Positions 44,490-56,825 of a DNA stretch of 64,000 nucleotides are shown in pieces. The stretch lies in assembly GCA_902805475.1 (NCBI GenBank), contig CADCSX010000001.1, positions 186,001 to 250,000 of the forward strand, read 5' to 3'. Source of the stretch: Entonaema liquescens. Its lineage: Eukaryota; Ascomycota; Sordariomycetes; Xylariales; Xylariaceae. Position numbers and translations under genes: made by a program. Below the pieces are notes generated by a model, which was not told the origin of the DNA, ran no database searches, and saw only the letters and a program-made list of their open reading frames with translations. Numbering within the stretch: position 1 is the stretch's first letter; every line of letters begins with the position of its first letter.

Positions 44490-46946
44490 GTTGGGCAATT
44501 GGGTAGTGGTTGATGGTAGAATAAGATTAACATATTCAACGAGAGCCCTCTCAGCTTATAGACTTCTTGCAGAACGCGCGGGTAAGGAAGCGTATGTGCG
44601 CTATACGCTTCGCGCGAGTAAGTACATGAGACCATGCCGATTCCGTTGCCTCTTCTGGCTAAGGTACGATTTCAAACACCATAAAATGTCTCCAAATCGT
44701 AGAGTCCGGGGACCAGAGTCTCACTATTGGTGCCATAGCTCTCTTGGTCTAGAATAGGCCATGGTGGGGATCCTTAAGACATCGTTCTGTAGTTTAAAGC
44801 AGTGGGTGCTCCAGATCCATGCCGCTAGGGGAGCGAGAGATTCTTAGTGAACATTGCGATATCTTGTTTGGCCTTAATAAGACTTAGTATTGGTGTAATA
44901 TAACTGTCCGTTGGAAGTAAAATACTCGTACAGTTTTCTACCGATCCAAGAGTCGCCTGGATTTTAAGTCCGACCAAGGCTGTATTGGTCCTAGACAGTT
45001 ATCTAACCCCTGAGCCAGGTCGTATAACTAGCGGGATAGGCCTAGTATCTTCAAGAGCAGTATGTAGTGTAGAACTAGAATCTAAAGCAGATAGTGGTGA
45101 AAGCTCTCGAAGTGAATGATTCAATGACTTTTCTAGTACCCTATCTATGTGGGCATGCACCTATCATATAGGTATCTCCCGAGTGGGTGGTATCCAATGA
45201 AAGCTCTGCTGGTCCAGAGGTAGGCCCGAGGAGCGAGTCAGGCGAGCGGAGGAATCAACTAAATGATACTATATAAGTTAGTGGCGTCATGACTCGTTTA
45301 TAAGAAGGTAGTAAAGCACGCTATTTTCAAAGTGAGTTTTATAAAAGGGTTTATGGGAGTCGGGCGATCGTTACATGTAAACATGGTGGATGATGCTACA
45401 GTACTTGTTGTTCGCGCTTATATCGTAAAAAATGCGATTGGGTAAACGTAGAGGGGTCAAGCATACACCAGCCACTGGATCAATTCCTAATAAATATTAG
45501 AGGATTAGGCCGGTGTTGTTATGCAGGTACTTGAAGAGGTGAATTTACATCTGAACTAGGTTATCACGGCTTAGACCACACCAACCCAACCCAAACTCGC
45601 TAGCTATAGGCCTTTCTGGTAACTTTTAGCAATGGCCCAATGGTTTATATCAGTAATCTTTACGATGCTATCCTATTGACTTCCACCGGGACCTTTGGCT
45701 AAGGAGTTGGCCAAGGATATCGAAAGCGAGGGTCCAATTTACTAATATAAATCTTCAAATCGTTTAGTTGGTGGCAAATCAACATTGTCTCGGAGTCCAT
45801 GAGGTTGAACCTTCTGTATAATAATACTAACTTAACTATGCTTCTTGCATACATAGGCGCTGTGCCTATCAGAGACCGCCGAACGGAATTGTCGAATGTA
45901 CGGCATGTTTGACCATGCGCGCTGCTATGGTTACGGCCGTGGCGCGACGGTCGTTGCACAAGAGATAGCTGAAGAATGGTATAATCTCTTCCGCTCGGTT
46001 ATTTCACTAATTTCTTAAAATTTACAAGGGCCTAATTGAAAGTACCTAAGTGATTTGTTTCGTAGGATTCGAGAAGCTGAGTCCTTGAATAGTGAGACTA
46101 TTCTTATGGCTGCTAAAGTGGCTTGCCGGGGGTATTCGGTAGCAAGCAACGCGACAGAGACATAATTAATTTCGGTTTAATCAAGTCTTCCGCATAATCC
46201 AATTGGTAGGAAATATCTTTGTCGCGTTGTACAAATGTCTTGCTTATTTTTAGTAGCGTCATCTTTTTTTTTTTTTTTTTTTCGTTGCAGATGTTAGTTT
46301 TAACATTTCCGGGAATATTGAGTGATTTTCATCATTCTGTTAATCCATGTAGAGTATGCCATTCAGTAAATAGTAAATCCCTAAAGGTTCTTTGCGTACG
46401 TGTATAGAAGTATATCGTAGGTACATCTAGTAGCATTCACGATATCTTATATTTTTGCAGTTCTTACCATAAACAACAAAACTGCTGCCTTGAGGACATA
46501 TTAGTGCTCCATCGTAGTTGAAACATTTCAAGCCGCAATTCACAATGTGACAGGGTGGTAAAATGACTAGGATTCGTGCCGTACACGGCAATTAACTGCA
46601 ATTAATTGGGTCTGGTACAGGGATTTGACAGGATGCCAAGGACGGGATGGTTGGAGCTCATGCGGATCATGATGATCATGATGCGACCCACGATCTGATG
46701 TATCCTGGTTCCTGAGTCCCGTACGCGTCACTGCCCCTTTTCTATTTGACGTGTTCATTTTTTTTTTCTTACTTACTGAAATTTACGAAAACATGTGTGT
46801 GTAGAAGTGATATACTATCGAATAGAAGCGAAAATAATTACTACCACCCACTTAATATTAGGGCCTAAAAGCAGGCAAATACTAGAATGATTACCCGTTT
46901 TTTCCTCGTCTGTTTGCCTACTACATAGCTCCATTAGGTTATAACT
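44490..46946. other. Long divergent intergenic region
   Basis: Separates the starts of the WSC gene (minus) and the glycosyltransferase-like gene (plus). There is a T-run of about 18 at 46,265-46,282 and a GATCATGATGATCATGATG direct/inverted motif at ~46,666-46,684. Frames at 45,699-45,959 and 46,567-46,758 have no motifs. Confidence 0.45.
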
Positions 46947-48488
46947 ATGACGCTTGTCGGCAGCCCACGAGGCTTGCGTTCTTTCGCCCTTCCAATTGGG
47001 CTGCTTGCCATTAGTCTCGTGGCTCTGGCTCTATATCGCGGGATAGGGGGCAACGACAGCTTCTTACGAAATCTCTCTATTATTAACAATGCGAAACCAA
47101 ACCAAACAGACACTCACGAGAGTTACCGCCCGACGAATGATCACCCCCCTCCCAAGTACAAGCCGACACCTTTCTATGCCCGCCCTTCCGTAACCGATCC
47201 ATTCCCTCTCCTTACGAATCCCACAGCAACACCTCCGCCTATACCGGAATACAATATCCCCCGTCCTGGTTTACATCGAGAATACGGCCTTTCTTATACC
47301 CCACCTCTCTTCATCGGATTCACCCGACAATGGCCAATGCTCTTGCAGTGTGTAATTGGTTATATAACAGCCGGCTGGCCGCCCGAGTCCATCTACGTAG
47401 TCGAAAACACGGGCGTACAAGATTCGAACGCGCAAGGAAAACTTAGTCTGCAAAATCCCTTTTATCTCGACTACGCAACGTTACGCAAGCTCAAGGTCAA
47501 CGTCATACAGACGCCTGTCTTGTTGACTTTCTCGCAGATGCAGAACTTCTTTTTGAACACTGCTCTCTCCCGGTCCTGGCCGTATTACTTCTATTCGCAC
47601 CAGGATGTATTAGTATTTTCGTTTGAGGATGGGCCCGACACGTTGGAGCGTGACGGTGATAAGGGGTGGTTCTTTTACGACGATCAGGATGAGGCGGATA
47701 TTATGCGCCCGGCGGCGGCTGGGCAGGAGGGCTACAGGACTATTTACGAGAACTGCTTGCGTGAGCTGAATCAAACCTTGGAAAGAGAGGAGCGATGGGC
47801 CTTCCGATGGTTCCAGTATGATCACCTCACGTTAGTAAACAGAGCAGCGCTGGAAGCTGTGGGCGGATGGGACTCGTTGATGCCGTACTATGGCAGCGAC
47901 TGCGACATGAAGGCAAGGTTGGAAATGGATGGGTGGACTATGAGGTATCGCCGCGTGGGTATAATCAACGACGTATCATCTGTACTGAAGGATCTTGGCG
48001 CATTGTATCGAGATCCAAATGTTGTCCCGGAATTTGTCGATCCGAACCCTGATTTTGCACCAGAGGAAGAATCTAAAGAGAAAGAGCCATTGAAAGTGGG
48101 AAAAACTGGGACGGATAAGGAACTGAGCAAGGATGGGAAAGGGGCAAAGGCGGATGAAACGAATGAGATGGTTAATGGTACGGGGAATATGAGTATTGCC
48201 AGGTCGGTTGAGTATTTTCGGGAACTGGTTAATGTCGGTAACGATATGGGCGCGTATAAGTATCGCGACAAGAAGAATGCCCGCAATTCGTGGCAAAACA
48301 GCCAGCACGGCGGGGTGGGCGAACCCTATTATTATAACTCGGAAGGATTCGCGATATCGTTCTGGATCTTAACTGAGGCAGGTCGTGAGATCTTCCGCCA
48401 GAAGTGGGGGCACCGCGACTGCAACCTGGTCGAGGAAACGGCATTGAAGCTGGAGGATCAGTGGCTCGTCGAAAAGGACTGGGAATGA
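46947..48488 (+). CDS. Putative type II membrane glycosyltransferase
   Basis: Single exon, 513 residues. A short cytosolic start, one membrane span at ~12-30 (ALPIGLLAISLVALALY) and a Pro-rich stem (~55-110) are the classic layout of a Golgi type II enzyme. The catalytic-like part opens with FIGFTRQWPMLLQCVIGYI. It holds YFYSHQDVLVF (Asp220, a DxD-like metal site candidate) and GGWDSLMPYYGSDCDMKARL (307-325), which resembles the acceptor-side motif of GT-A folds. The segment ~370-420 is Lys/Glu-rich and low in complexity, probably a loop. N-glycosylation sequons (NLS, NQT, NGT, NMS) fit a luminal domain. Sugar donor and acceptor are unknown; the glycosyltransferase assignment rests on layout and motifs only. 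Confidence 0.68.
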   Translation: MTLVGSPRGLRSFALPIGLLAISLVALALYRGIGGNDSFLRNLSIINNAKPNQTDTHESYRPTNDHPPPKYKPTPFYARPSVTDPFPLLTNPTATPPPIPEYNIPRPGLHREYGLSYTPPLFIGFTRQWPMLLQCVIGYITAGWPPESIYVVENTGVQDSNAQGKLSLQNPFYLDYATLRKLKVNVIQTPVLLTFSQMQNFFLNTALSRSWPYYFYSHQDVLVFSFEDGPDTLERDGDKGWFFYDDQDEADIMRPAAAGQEGYRTIYENCLRELNQTLEREERWAFRWFQYDHLTLVNRAALEAVGGWDSLMPYYGSDCDMKARLEMDGWTMRYRRVGIINDVSSVLKDLGALYRDPNVVPEFVDPNPDFAPEEESKEKEPLKVGKTGTDKELSKDGKGAKADETNEMVNGTGNMSIARSVEYFRELVNVGNDMGAYKYRDKKNARNSWQNSQHGGVGEPYYYNSEGFAISFWILTEAGREIFRQKWGHRDCNLVEETALKLEDQWLVEKDWE

Positions 48489-49074
48489 GCTCGCTTTAGA
48501 ATATGCATAGATGGAATGTGGATTCCAGAGGCGTTTTACTTTGTAGAACGGCTATTCGGGTATTGTAGTGATACCCCCTAAGAGATTCTTAGGCAATGGT
48601 CGATAACTATATGTAAATAAAGACATCGCGCGTTGTACTTTACCTAATTACTGCAGTGGAATACTGATATCTCCCATTTCTACCACCCTTTTTCTTTGCT
48701 GGCGGAGGTAGGTGATGTACGCTACATTGCGCAATGATCAGATGAGCATCCATGGGTGGAGTGTCCAAACTATCGACCCGGCGCTTGGGATTTTTAGATC
48801 GTGATATAAGCAGGAAGACAGCAATAACTTACAAGATCTCCGAATATATCATAGTCCTACTTTTACGGGAGTCGCATATCGCCCTAACAAGCTGGAAATG
48901 TGTATGATATATTTTCGTGTAGCTAGCAGAATGACACATCTCTGAGCCAGGCTTCCTCCTCTACTACTTTGCTGCAAATATGAATTGAATTTCATTATCT
49001 CACCCCTTTTTTTCATATGTCCGTGCCTAACACCTTACCACACCCCCTCCCAACTCCGATCGCTCTCGTCAGAC
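48489..49074. other. Convergent intergenic spacer
   Basis: About 590 bp between the 3' ends of the glycosyltransferase-like gene (plus) and dihydroorotase (minus). No open frame of note; nothing else seen. Confidence 0.5.
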
Positions 49075-50774
49075 TTACTCCCAACGTAAACTAAATACTT
49101 CAGTGCCCGCCTTAGAAATTCCTACTTCGATACTACCGTCCTTGCTCGCCACGCTGACGGGTATCTTCTCTCCCTTTCTCTCTAGCACAATCTTCTGGCC
49201 TGGGCTTTCAGGAAGCTTGTAGAAGCGGCGTCCAAATTGGCTAAGGAACCCGGCCAATTTCTCTTGTGTCACATCCGCTTCCGTGATCAAGTCGCGATCA
49301 ACAGCCTCCTCAAGAGCAAGAAGAACGAGTTGTGTTACGTAGGGCTGTGTGTAGACTCCAGCTGGCGCCTTGCCTTTCTCGGCAGACGTTTTAGACTGGA
49401 GAGGGTGAGGAGCACTATCACTTCCACTAATATAATAATAAGTACTATATTGACAAGGCTTCAAACACAGACATATCTTGGGGTATAACTTACAAGAAGA
49501 ACTTTGGATTGCCGCTAACGACAGTCTTGACTAGTGCGTCCCTATCAGTGGGCTTCTTTGGAATAGGCTTGCAGAAGGCAAAGGGGTCGCAGTCGGCTTC
49601 ATTGGATGTAAGATATAGATGGTGAGCGGTGATTGTAGCTTAGTCCATTTCTGTTAATATCAATCACAGTAAAGGTGGAGAGGATGAATGTCGTACCGCC
49701 GACGGTGGGCCCGCAAGCCTTCACAGCTTCAACAGCTGCTGCAGTAGTACAATGCTCAAGCTGAGGTGTACGTTAGTGGTTGTTTTGAGGTAAGCGCGGG
49801 AAACACGTGTGCACATATAGCATACTACAATACGTAGATTCGGGAAACGCTGATGGAGTGTCTTGAGGGTCGGAAGGAATGCTTCTTCAAGTGTTGTCCC
49901 GGCTGGTGCAAGGGATTCTAAAACTTCTCCGTGAAGATTTAACACTAAGGAGGTACGTAGGTTTGTTAGCCTGCCTTATTTCGCAAGTTACCTAATCCCC
50001 TAGAAATAAAAGCGAAGCCTCTTATATAGGGTCGCTCCTAAATGCTATAGGGTATATGTACCTAAGTCATGCTGCTCCATGGCCGCGAAGGTAGCGTAGA
50101 AGGACTCGAGATTTGAGACACCAGACTCGGAGTTGGTAGTTACCCCTGAAAACTGTTAGTTACTTCACAGACTTAAGAACGACGACAAGAAAGATTACCT
50201 TGAGGGTACATTTTTACACCTGTAATACCTGATGCCGCAGCTTGGGCAATGACATCGGGCGTCACAGAGGGGTGAAGCTAAGAGAGTCAGTCTTGCTAAC
50301 CCCTATTACGGAAAGACGTATTCAGTTAGTCCATAGAGGGAAACCTACAAACAACGACATAAGGAATGTGACATCCGGAGCTGATGCCTGGAGTTTAGAT
50401 CGGTATTCAAGCACCTTCGTAATAGTTAATCACTAGTCTTTGTAAGTCTATATGATCTATTTATGCATACTTGTTCAACGGTGGTCAGAGGGGGAATCTA
50501 TATTGAATTAAGTTAGTATATATAAATACAGAGTTTTCCTTACGGACATATTAAGGTATGGTAGGTTACGTACAAGATTAGGCATGCTGTACTTCCTAGT
50601 CAGCTCACAGTTTTCCTCAAGATATCAAGTGGTGAGGCCATACACAAATACAGTGTCAACACCACCTTGACGCACAGTGGGTACCATCAATTCCATTAGC
50701 TCGCCCTGTCGCAAATGGACGTGCATGTCTGCTGCGGGAGGCAGCTCGAGCCGTTGGGTCTCTTTGAGCTGCAT
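49075..50774 (-). CDS. URA4: Dihydroorotase (pyrimidine biosynthesis)
   Basis: Ten exons: 50774-50644, 50586-50574, 50497-50471, 50414-50349, 50277-50199, 50145-50062, 49944-49826, 49760-49697, 49638-49494 and 49426-49075. All junctions keep phase and give 359 residues, matching yeast Ura4 (~364). The enzyme closes carbamoyl-aspartate to dihydroorotate in the cytosol. Active-site parts are all present: HVH (His18/His20) for zinc, Lys101 in GVKMYPQG (carbamylated bridging Lys), His138 in LNLHGE, His176 in LEHCTT and Asp246 in GSDSAPH. Exon 2 is only 13 nt and exon 3 only 27 nt, so automatic gene finders may miss them; the visible open frames cover only small parts of the gene. Confidence 0.95.
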
Positions 50775-51793
50775 ATTTTTAGATTGTTATAAAAGGTCGT
50801 GATGGAAGTCTTTCTAGGTACTAAGAGGAGGTTGTAATCTTTACAGAAAATGGTTTTTTTTTTTCGAAACCCCCCTAAGACGCTGTACCCTTTTTTAGGT
50901 ACATCTATGGAAGATAATACCTAGCGCTAGCGCCGAAGCACAGACCACGCCTTCTGACTGTCTGACTGTATGTCTGTTCATACGTAGTGAATCACGTGAC
51001 TAGAACCTAGATAAAGCCCCTATTCCTTATCTCCATGCCCTCCTAAGCGCAGTACCAACCCAACCTTTCACGAACAATACGCTTATATCCCATATCTGCT
51101 CTACTAGTATATTTGGACTGTAGAGTTTCAAAGTAGTATAGAATCCTTTTCGGGTCCAAATGGTTGAAATTCTTCTGTGTCCTCGTTTTCAGCCGAGTCA
51201 GGGGTTGATCTAAGCACAATGCCCATGACTGCTTAAACATACCTTAAGATACTACAATGTCAAAAGTTTTGACAGAACCAAGATCGAGTAATTGGAATCA
51301 AGCGTAAGGTCGAGCATGTACCTGGGACAAAGTATGAGTTTGTCTGACTTCCCTTCCATGGGCGTAATGTTACGTATGGCTTACCGTAGACTTTTCGTCA
51401 CGACTACCTATGCAAGTTCCTAAGGCAGTTGATGGTTTCCTGACCTGTGGCACTCAAGTGTTTTCGCCTTGCTTTCGTGAGTTATGCAGACATATATCAG
51501 ACCTTTCAAGGTAACACGAAATGGGATATAGACTCACGATAGGAGAGTGATAGAGCTAGTTGGTGACTTGGCTAATCACGACAGATATCCACTATCACTT
51601 CCCATCAAAGTCAGTGAAATCTCCTAGTAGGTCACAGCGCCGGGTAGGAATCTAGCTCGGCACAATATAAGCAATACTTATTCTACTCTGCCCTATGGTA
51701 GAGACTAGTCTTTTCCCTTACGTTTTCCACCGGTCATCTCTATTCTTTCGTCTCTTACTCTTAGGGGTTTTCTTCTCCACTGAAGAATAAGTC
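50775..51793. promoter_or_regulatory. Shared upstream region of dihydroorotase and sulfate permease genes
   Basis: Divergent 1.0-kb spacer. Just above the dihydroorotase start is a short T/A-rich run, then TTTTTTTTTCGAAACCCCCC near 50,857-50,876. No recognised operator. The frame at 51,043-51,240 (minus) has no motifs. Confidence 0.4.
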
Positions 51794-54413
51794 ATGGACA
51801 GAATATTAGGGAAAAGTCGCAAAGCCATTGCGAAGATGTTTGGTCTGAAAGAAAATTCCGATGCGAATCCAACTCCAGACAGTCTTGTCCAGCGCAGTAG
51901 CGAAGTGATTTCCCCGTTCGAACCATTCATAGAACAAACTCCGACAACGAAAGAATGGATCATAGAACAATCTTCGAAGGGGATAAGCCCCTTTTCATAC
52001 TTTCTTAGCCTTTTTCCATTTCTCGATTGGATTCGGCGATATAATAGACGATGGCTAGTTGCCGATCTTATTGCTGGTAATGTTCTGTCCCTTGTCGAGG
52101 CTTAATCTAGTATGATTTGACCTAACAATATCTAGGCTGTACACTCAGTCTCGTGATGATCCCACAGGGGTTATCATATGCGATGCTGGTCAATCTCAGC
52201 CCCGAATTTGGACTCTTCACATCGTTCGCAGGTGCTTCTTTATACTGGCTATTTGGAACATCGAAAGACATTTCTGTTGGGGTATGTGAACATCTTTTCT
52301 TTGGGGTTCATGCCAATAAATACTTTACTTACCCTTAAGAAGGCCACAGCAGTAATATCTCTCCTCGTTGGAAAAACAGGCACCAGTATTACCGAAAAAC
52401 ATCCTGAATTTACTCGAGAAGATGTTGCCAAAACCCACGCGTTCCTAGCCGGCTGTGTCTTTCTTATTCTTGGTCTTTTACGATCGGGATGGATCATCGA
52501 GCTGATACCTCACGTAGCTATCTCGGCCTTTGTCACTGCCGCTGCAATTACCATCGCTCTTGGACAGGTACCAAATCTACTAGGAATCAGAGGCGTCAAT
52601 ACGAGAGGTCCCGCCTATCAAGTCCTCATTGATACATGTAAAGGGCTTGGTCGGACTAAGCTAGATGCAGCAGTGGGACTGACGGCCTTGCTACTATTGG
52701 TGTTCCTAAAGCGGTCATTCGGATACTTAAATGTACGGAAACCTCATCGGAAAAAGCTGTGGGATACACTTTCCTCGCTTCGATTGTCATTCACTGTTTT
52801 CCTCTACATTATGGTCAGTTATTTGGTCAATTGGAATGTCTCAGAAGAGGAATTCAAGTTTCGCGTACTCGGACACATCACACCAGGTGCGTATATCCTA
52901 ACTAACGAGTTGCTATTGGCTCACATATAGTAGGCTTTGGTCATAATGGGCCCCCGAATTTTCAACCTGAGCTAGTGAAAAGTCTCCTATCTGAGCTTCC
53001 TGCCACAGCTATTGTTATCATTGTTGAACATATTGCCATCGGCAAATCTTTAGGTCAGAAAAACGACTACACTATAGAACCCTCACAAGAGCTTGTGTCA
53101 CTCGGCGTGATAAATCTAGTTGGTCCATTCGTTGGTGCTTACGCTTCAACGGCGTCGTTCGGTGGCAGCGCTCTCTCGTCGAAGGCCCGTGTTAAAACGC
53201 CCTTTGCAGGGGTATTTAATGCTGTTGTTATCGTCCTTGCTTTGTATGCTTTAGGCAAGGCATTATCCTGGGTTCCCATTGCTACTCTTGCGGCTCTGAT
53301 AATACATGCCGTAATTGGTTTACCTATGTCTCTAGACGAGCTGCATAAACTATGGTTGATATCGCCCCCAGACCTTTTCGTTTATATTACTGGACTACTG
53401 ACGTCCATTTTCACTACTATCGAAAACGGCATTTACGTAACTACGGCATTATCTGCATGCCTCCTTCTTACTCGGATCATTCGTGAGCAGGGACAGTTTC
53501 TCGGCCGAGTTCAAATCCACCGGTACCCGGACTCCTACACAAGAAATCCATCTACGACTAATCTATCATCAATATCTATAATGACACCAAGGGACGCCTT
53601 CTTCCGAATTGACAGAAAAGATGCCTCCAACCCATCTATTTATGTTGAATCTCCTCGTCCCGGCGTATTTATTTACCGTTTCCCTGAGGGTTTCAATTAC
53701 GTTAATCAAACCCAACACATGGAATCTCTTTTCGCCTATATCACGAAGGAAACCCGTCGAACCACCGTACTTGACTACAAGAATTCTGGAGTGAGTAAAA
53801 TCTTTGCTAATAGAAAAATAACATTTACTAATTTCTGTGGTAGGACCAACCGTGGAATGAGCGTACTCCATCTGTTTCCCAAGCATCACCAGATCAACCC
53901 AACTCAGAGACATCCAAACCAACCCTGAAAGCGTTAATCCTTGACTTCTCTACTGTAATCAACATCGATACGGACGCAATAAACGGATTAACTGTTCTCC
54001 GCAAGCAATTAGAACGTTGGTCATCTCCCGAAACGGTTCAACTGCATTTTGCAAGTGTAGACGACCGCTGGGTGCGCAGGGCGTTAGTTATAGCCGGGTT
54101 TGGTCGCCCAAGTACGAAAGACCTGGAACCCCCCAACGACTGGAATCCGGTTTTCACTCTGGCAAAGAAAAATACCCCGGAAACAGCCCCCAACACTTCA
54201 TCGGGGAAACAACCGGATAGACGTAGGAGAATAGTTACGGATATTGAAAACGAAGAAAATGAGAGCTCTGCTGTGGAAGAAACACTAATGGGTGCTGGGC
54301 AACTAGCAGCTACGCATGGTATTAATTATCCCAACTTTCATGCAGACCTTACAGCTGCGGTTCAGGCTACGTCTGCGTTCACTGCTCAAGATGAGACGTT
54401 TGGAGAAGTTTGA
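51794..54413 (+). CDS. SulP-family sulfate permease with STAS domain
   Basis: Five exons: 51794-52076, 52136-52281, 52340-52886, 52931-53790 and 53844-54413, giving 801 residues. An ~80-residue cytosolic N-terminus precedes the membrane core with the SulP signature region (VMIPQGLSYAMLVNLSPEFG, then GTSKDISVG). It continues through about ten or more hydrophobic segments, including GCVFLILGLLRSGWIIELIPH and AFVTAAAITIALGQ. The C-terminal STAS domain starts near PGVFIYRFPEGFNYVNQ and includes LILDFSTVINIDTDAINGL. Known role: proton-coupled sulfate uptake at the plasma membrane; it could feed the sulfur pathway of the homocysteine enzyme 43 kb away. Introns 2 and 3 both end in NAGNAG acceptors (52,337-52,342 and 52,928-52,933), so one residue at each site may vary. 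Confidence 0.92.
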
Positions 54414-55407
54414 TCATAGAGAATTGGAAAAGGGAATACTATATGAATTTCAGGTATCCATAATAATACGATAGATCTAGCTGTCTTTTTTGTAAATCCT
54501 TGACCCGGACCGGTCAACAGATATTGAATAATGATAATTTTATTGATAGTTTGAAAGACTTGTGAGTACTCATTGATTCCTAAGAAAGGGGGACAGGCTT
54601 CATCGTGAGAAATACAGATCCCTTGGGAGCCAGACTTTCCTACGTTACTCCTGCCAAAGGTATTCGCCACGAATTTATTGAACGATTCGAATGTATGTAT
54701 TGAAAAACGTCAGCGAAATGGGAGTTTATGAGTTGGCATGGTCTACCCGACGATGAACGACGTTCACCTACGGAGCTAGGTAATATATAACGACTTAAAA
54801 TAGAGGAATGGGAGGTAACGTAAAAGTATTACATGACGTTACATATGTACTTCGGTATGCAGATAAACCATAGGCCATGATATAAACCTCGACTATTTTC
54901 CAACACATTTTCAGAGAGTGCGCAATTGAAGACGCGCGTTATTAGATTCTTAACTGCATTTAGCTGTAAGGGGTATAATTTTACGTCCTAACTAGCTCTG
55001 ACCTAGAAGAGGATTCGAAAATCTAGAATCTCGTATTAACATACGTACGAGTCGCCGGTGTGTATTGTAACCATAGGATATTAGCCGGTAGAATCCAAAG
55101 GATGTGAATGGTGATGGCATGTGGAAGATGTAGGTACCCACACTTCACGTCGCAATTTGAACTGCGACCTTGGTATTGGGCCATGCTCTTATGTGCAGCT
55201 GCAATAAATAGTCAAGTAACGTATGATTCCTCGTGAAGACGACGAAGGGTATTAGAATTGGTGGCCTTATTAGAAACGAGCGAAAATTATAAAACACGTC
55301 GTCGTTGCATATATGTAAGTCGTCTTTCTGTACCTAACGTCTACTTTGTCCCCGTTGATCTCCAAGGAAACTCAATACATTCTGTCAGCAATACCGAGCT
55401 TTGAATC
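54414..55407. other. Intergenic, no supported gene
   Basis: No frame with motifs. The ~100 nt before ATG 55,408 are a C/T-rich leader (CGTCTTTCTGTACC...). Nothing else seen. Confidence 0.45.
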
Positions 55408-56066
55408 ATGAAGGCTATTACGAACTTACTTGCCTTTCCGCTCGTCGCTCTTGGAGCTTCTGTCATACCGCGAGCTGTGCCTGAAGGCCCATGGACAGCA
55501 GGTGTCTGGAAGATCGCCCAGGGCACCGATGTTTTCTTTTGGGGCACCGCAATCAATGCAAGTGGTGGAAAGTTCTATATCAACAGAGATCCTAGTGCGA
55601 AATGCCCCAGTGACGACGAGAATGTAGACTGCTCTAAGTACCCCGGGACGTCAACAACATTCACCGGTGGAAATGGAACAGTGTTCCTAAATTCTGGCGT
55701 CCCAGGAAGCCAGCAAGGTAGGTGACTTTATATATAATATCCACCGTCTTTAAAGTGGTGACGCTGATTGATATACTAGTTTATATCGCCAAAGATGGAT
55801 CCCTTTCTTATACTGCAGCTGATTCCGGAAAGGTACCTGATGGAGGTATTGCCACGGGTTTCTCACGCGAGCAAAGCGTGGCATGGGGCGACCCAATTAA
55901 CCTGGGCAACAAACATAACGGATGGATCATTTGCCCGGTCAGTGAAGGAGAGCCGGGGGAAAGGGTATATCAGCTGTTTACTGGTATATACGAGCAAGAA
56001 GGGTGCTACCTAAGCGGGGTACGAACCTATAGATCCGAAGGAGGTGATGCTTGGGAGTATGTGTAG
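55408..56066 (+). CDS. PhiA-like secreted cell wall protein
   Basis: Two exons, 55408-55717 and 55780-56066 (donor GTAGGT, acceptor TACTAG), give 198 residues. Signal peptide ~1-17 (MKAITNLLAFPLVALGAS), followed by a short propeptide-like VIPRAVPEG. The mature part resembles the Aspergillus PhiA family in order of segments: GGKFYINRDPSAKCPSDDE, GNGTVFLNSG, VYIAKDGSLSYTAADSG, NKHNGWIICPVS, and a final domain with one cysteine. Four cysteines could form two disulfide bonds. PhiA is a wall protein needed for phialide and spore development; here only wall or secreted location is inferred. The family match is from memory of layout and is moderate in strength. Confidence 0.72.
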
Positions 56067-56825
56067 TCCTAGCCCTGGACATTAGGAATGTATCAGGTTT
56101 ATGAGTGAGGCATCGGGAACAAAGAGCTTGCTTAAGTAGTATAGATAATAGCCATAGACTCCCATAGCTTGGCCTAGAGTTTCTTGTGGAATTACGAAGT
56201 TGTTTCCATGCCCTATGTTCTACCTTATGATAGGTAGGAGTGATATTGAATACGAAATATTCGGGCCCCCTAAAAAAATTGCCTAAGCACCTAGAATTTT
56301 AAGGGAGATATTTAATAAGAGCCGATATATGTGTTGAATGATGAGTAATACCTAAAGCGCATAAACGAATATTTAAATCGTTAGGTAAAGGGAGGATTTA
56401 GGGGGGCTAGAACGCTTAGGGGGATCACGAACCCGATATCAATTCAAATACTTACCAGTTACTTGCCTTAGATAAACCCATAAAGGTAGCCCAGGTAGCG
56501 CGCCTGTAAGTCCAGTAGCAGGTGCCTATTTCCTACCAGTACGTTAAGAAAACACTGGGAAGGTTCTTACTTTCTTGCAATTCCAAGGCAACCACAGCGT
56601 CTACCTACCCAAGGTATCAAATACTTGGAAGGTACAACAACCCTGAAAATATAGGTATAAATAGATGTTTCTCCCTGAATCTTTTCAACTTCACTTGCTC
56701 TCAATTGTTCTAATACCTCACAGTAAAATAGCGCCAGCATATCAAGTATTATATTCATACCTACCTCGATACTCAAGGTACACTAGTAGACATTTATATC
56801 ACACCAATCCCCTTACGGTCTCACC
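56067..56825. other. Intergenic, no supported gene
   Basis: No frame with motifs. The final ~150 nt before ATG 56,826 read as an A/C/T-rich leader of the BTB gene. Confidence 0.4.
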
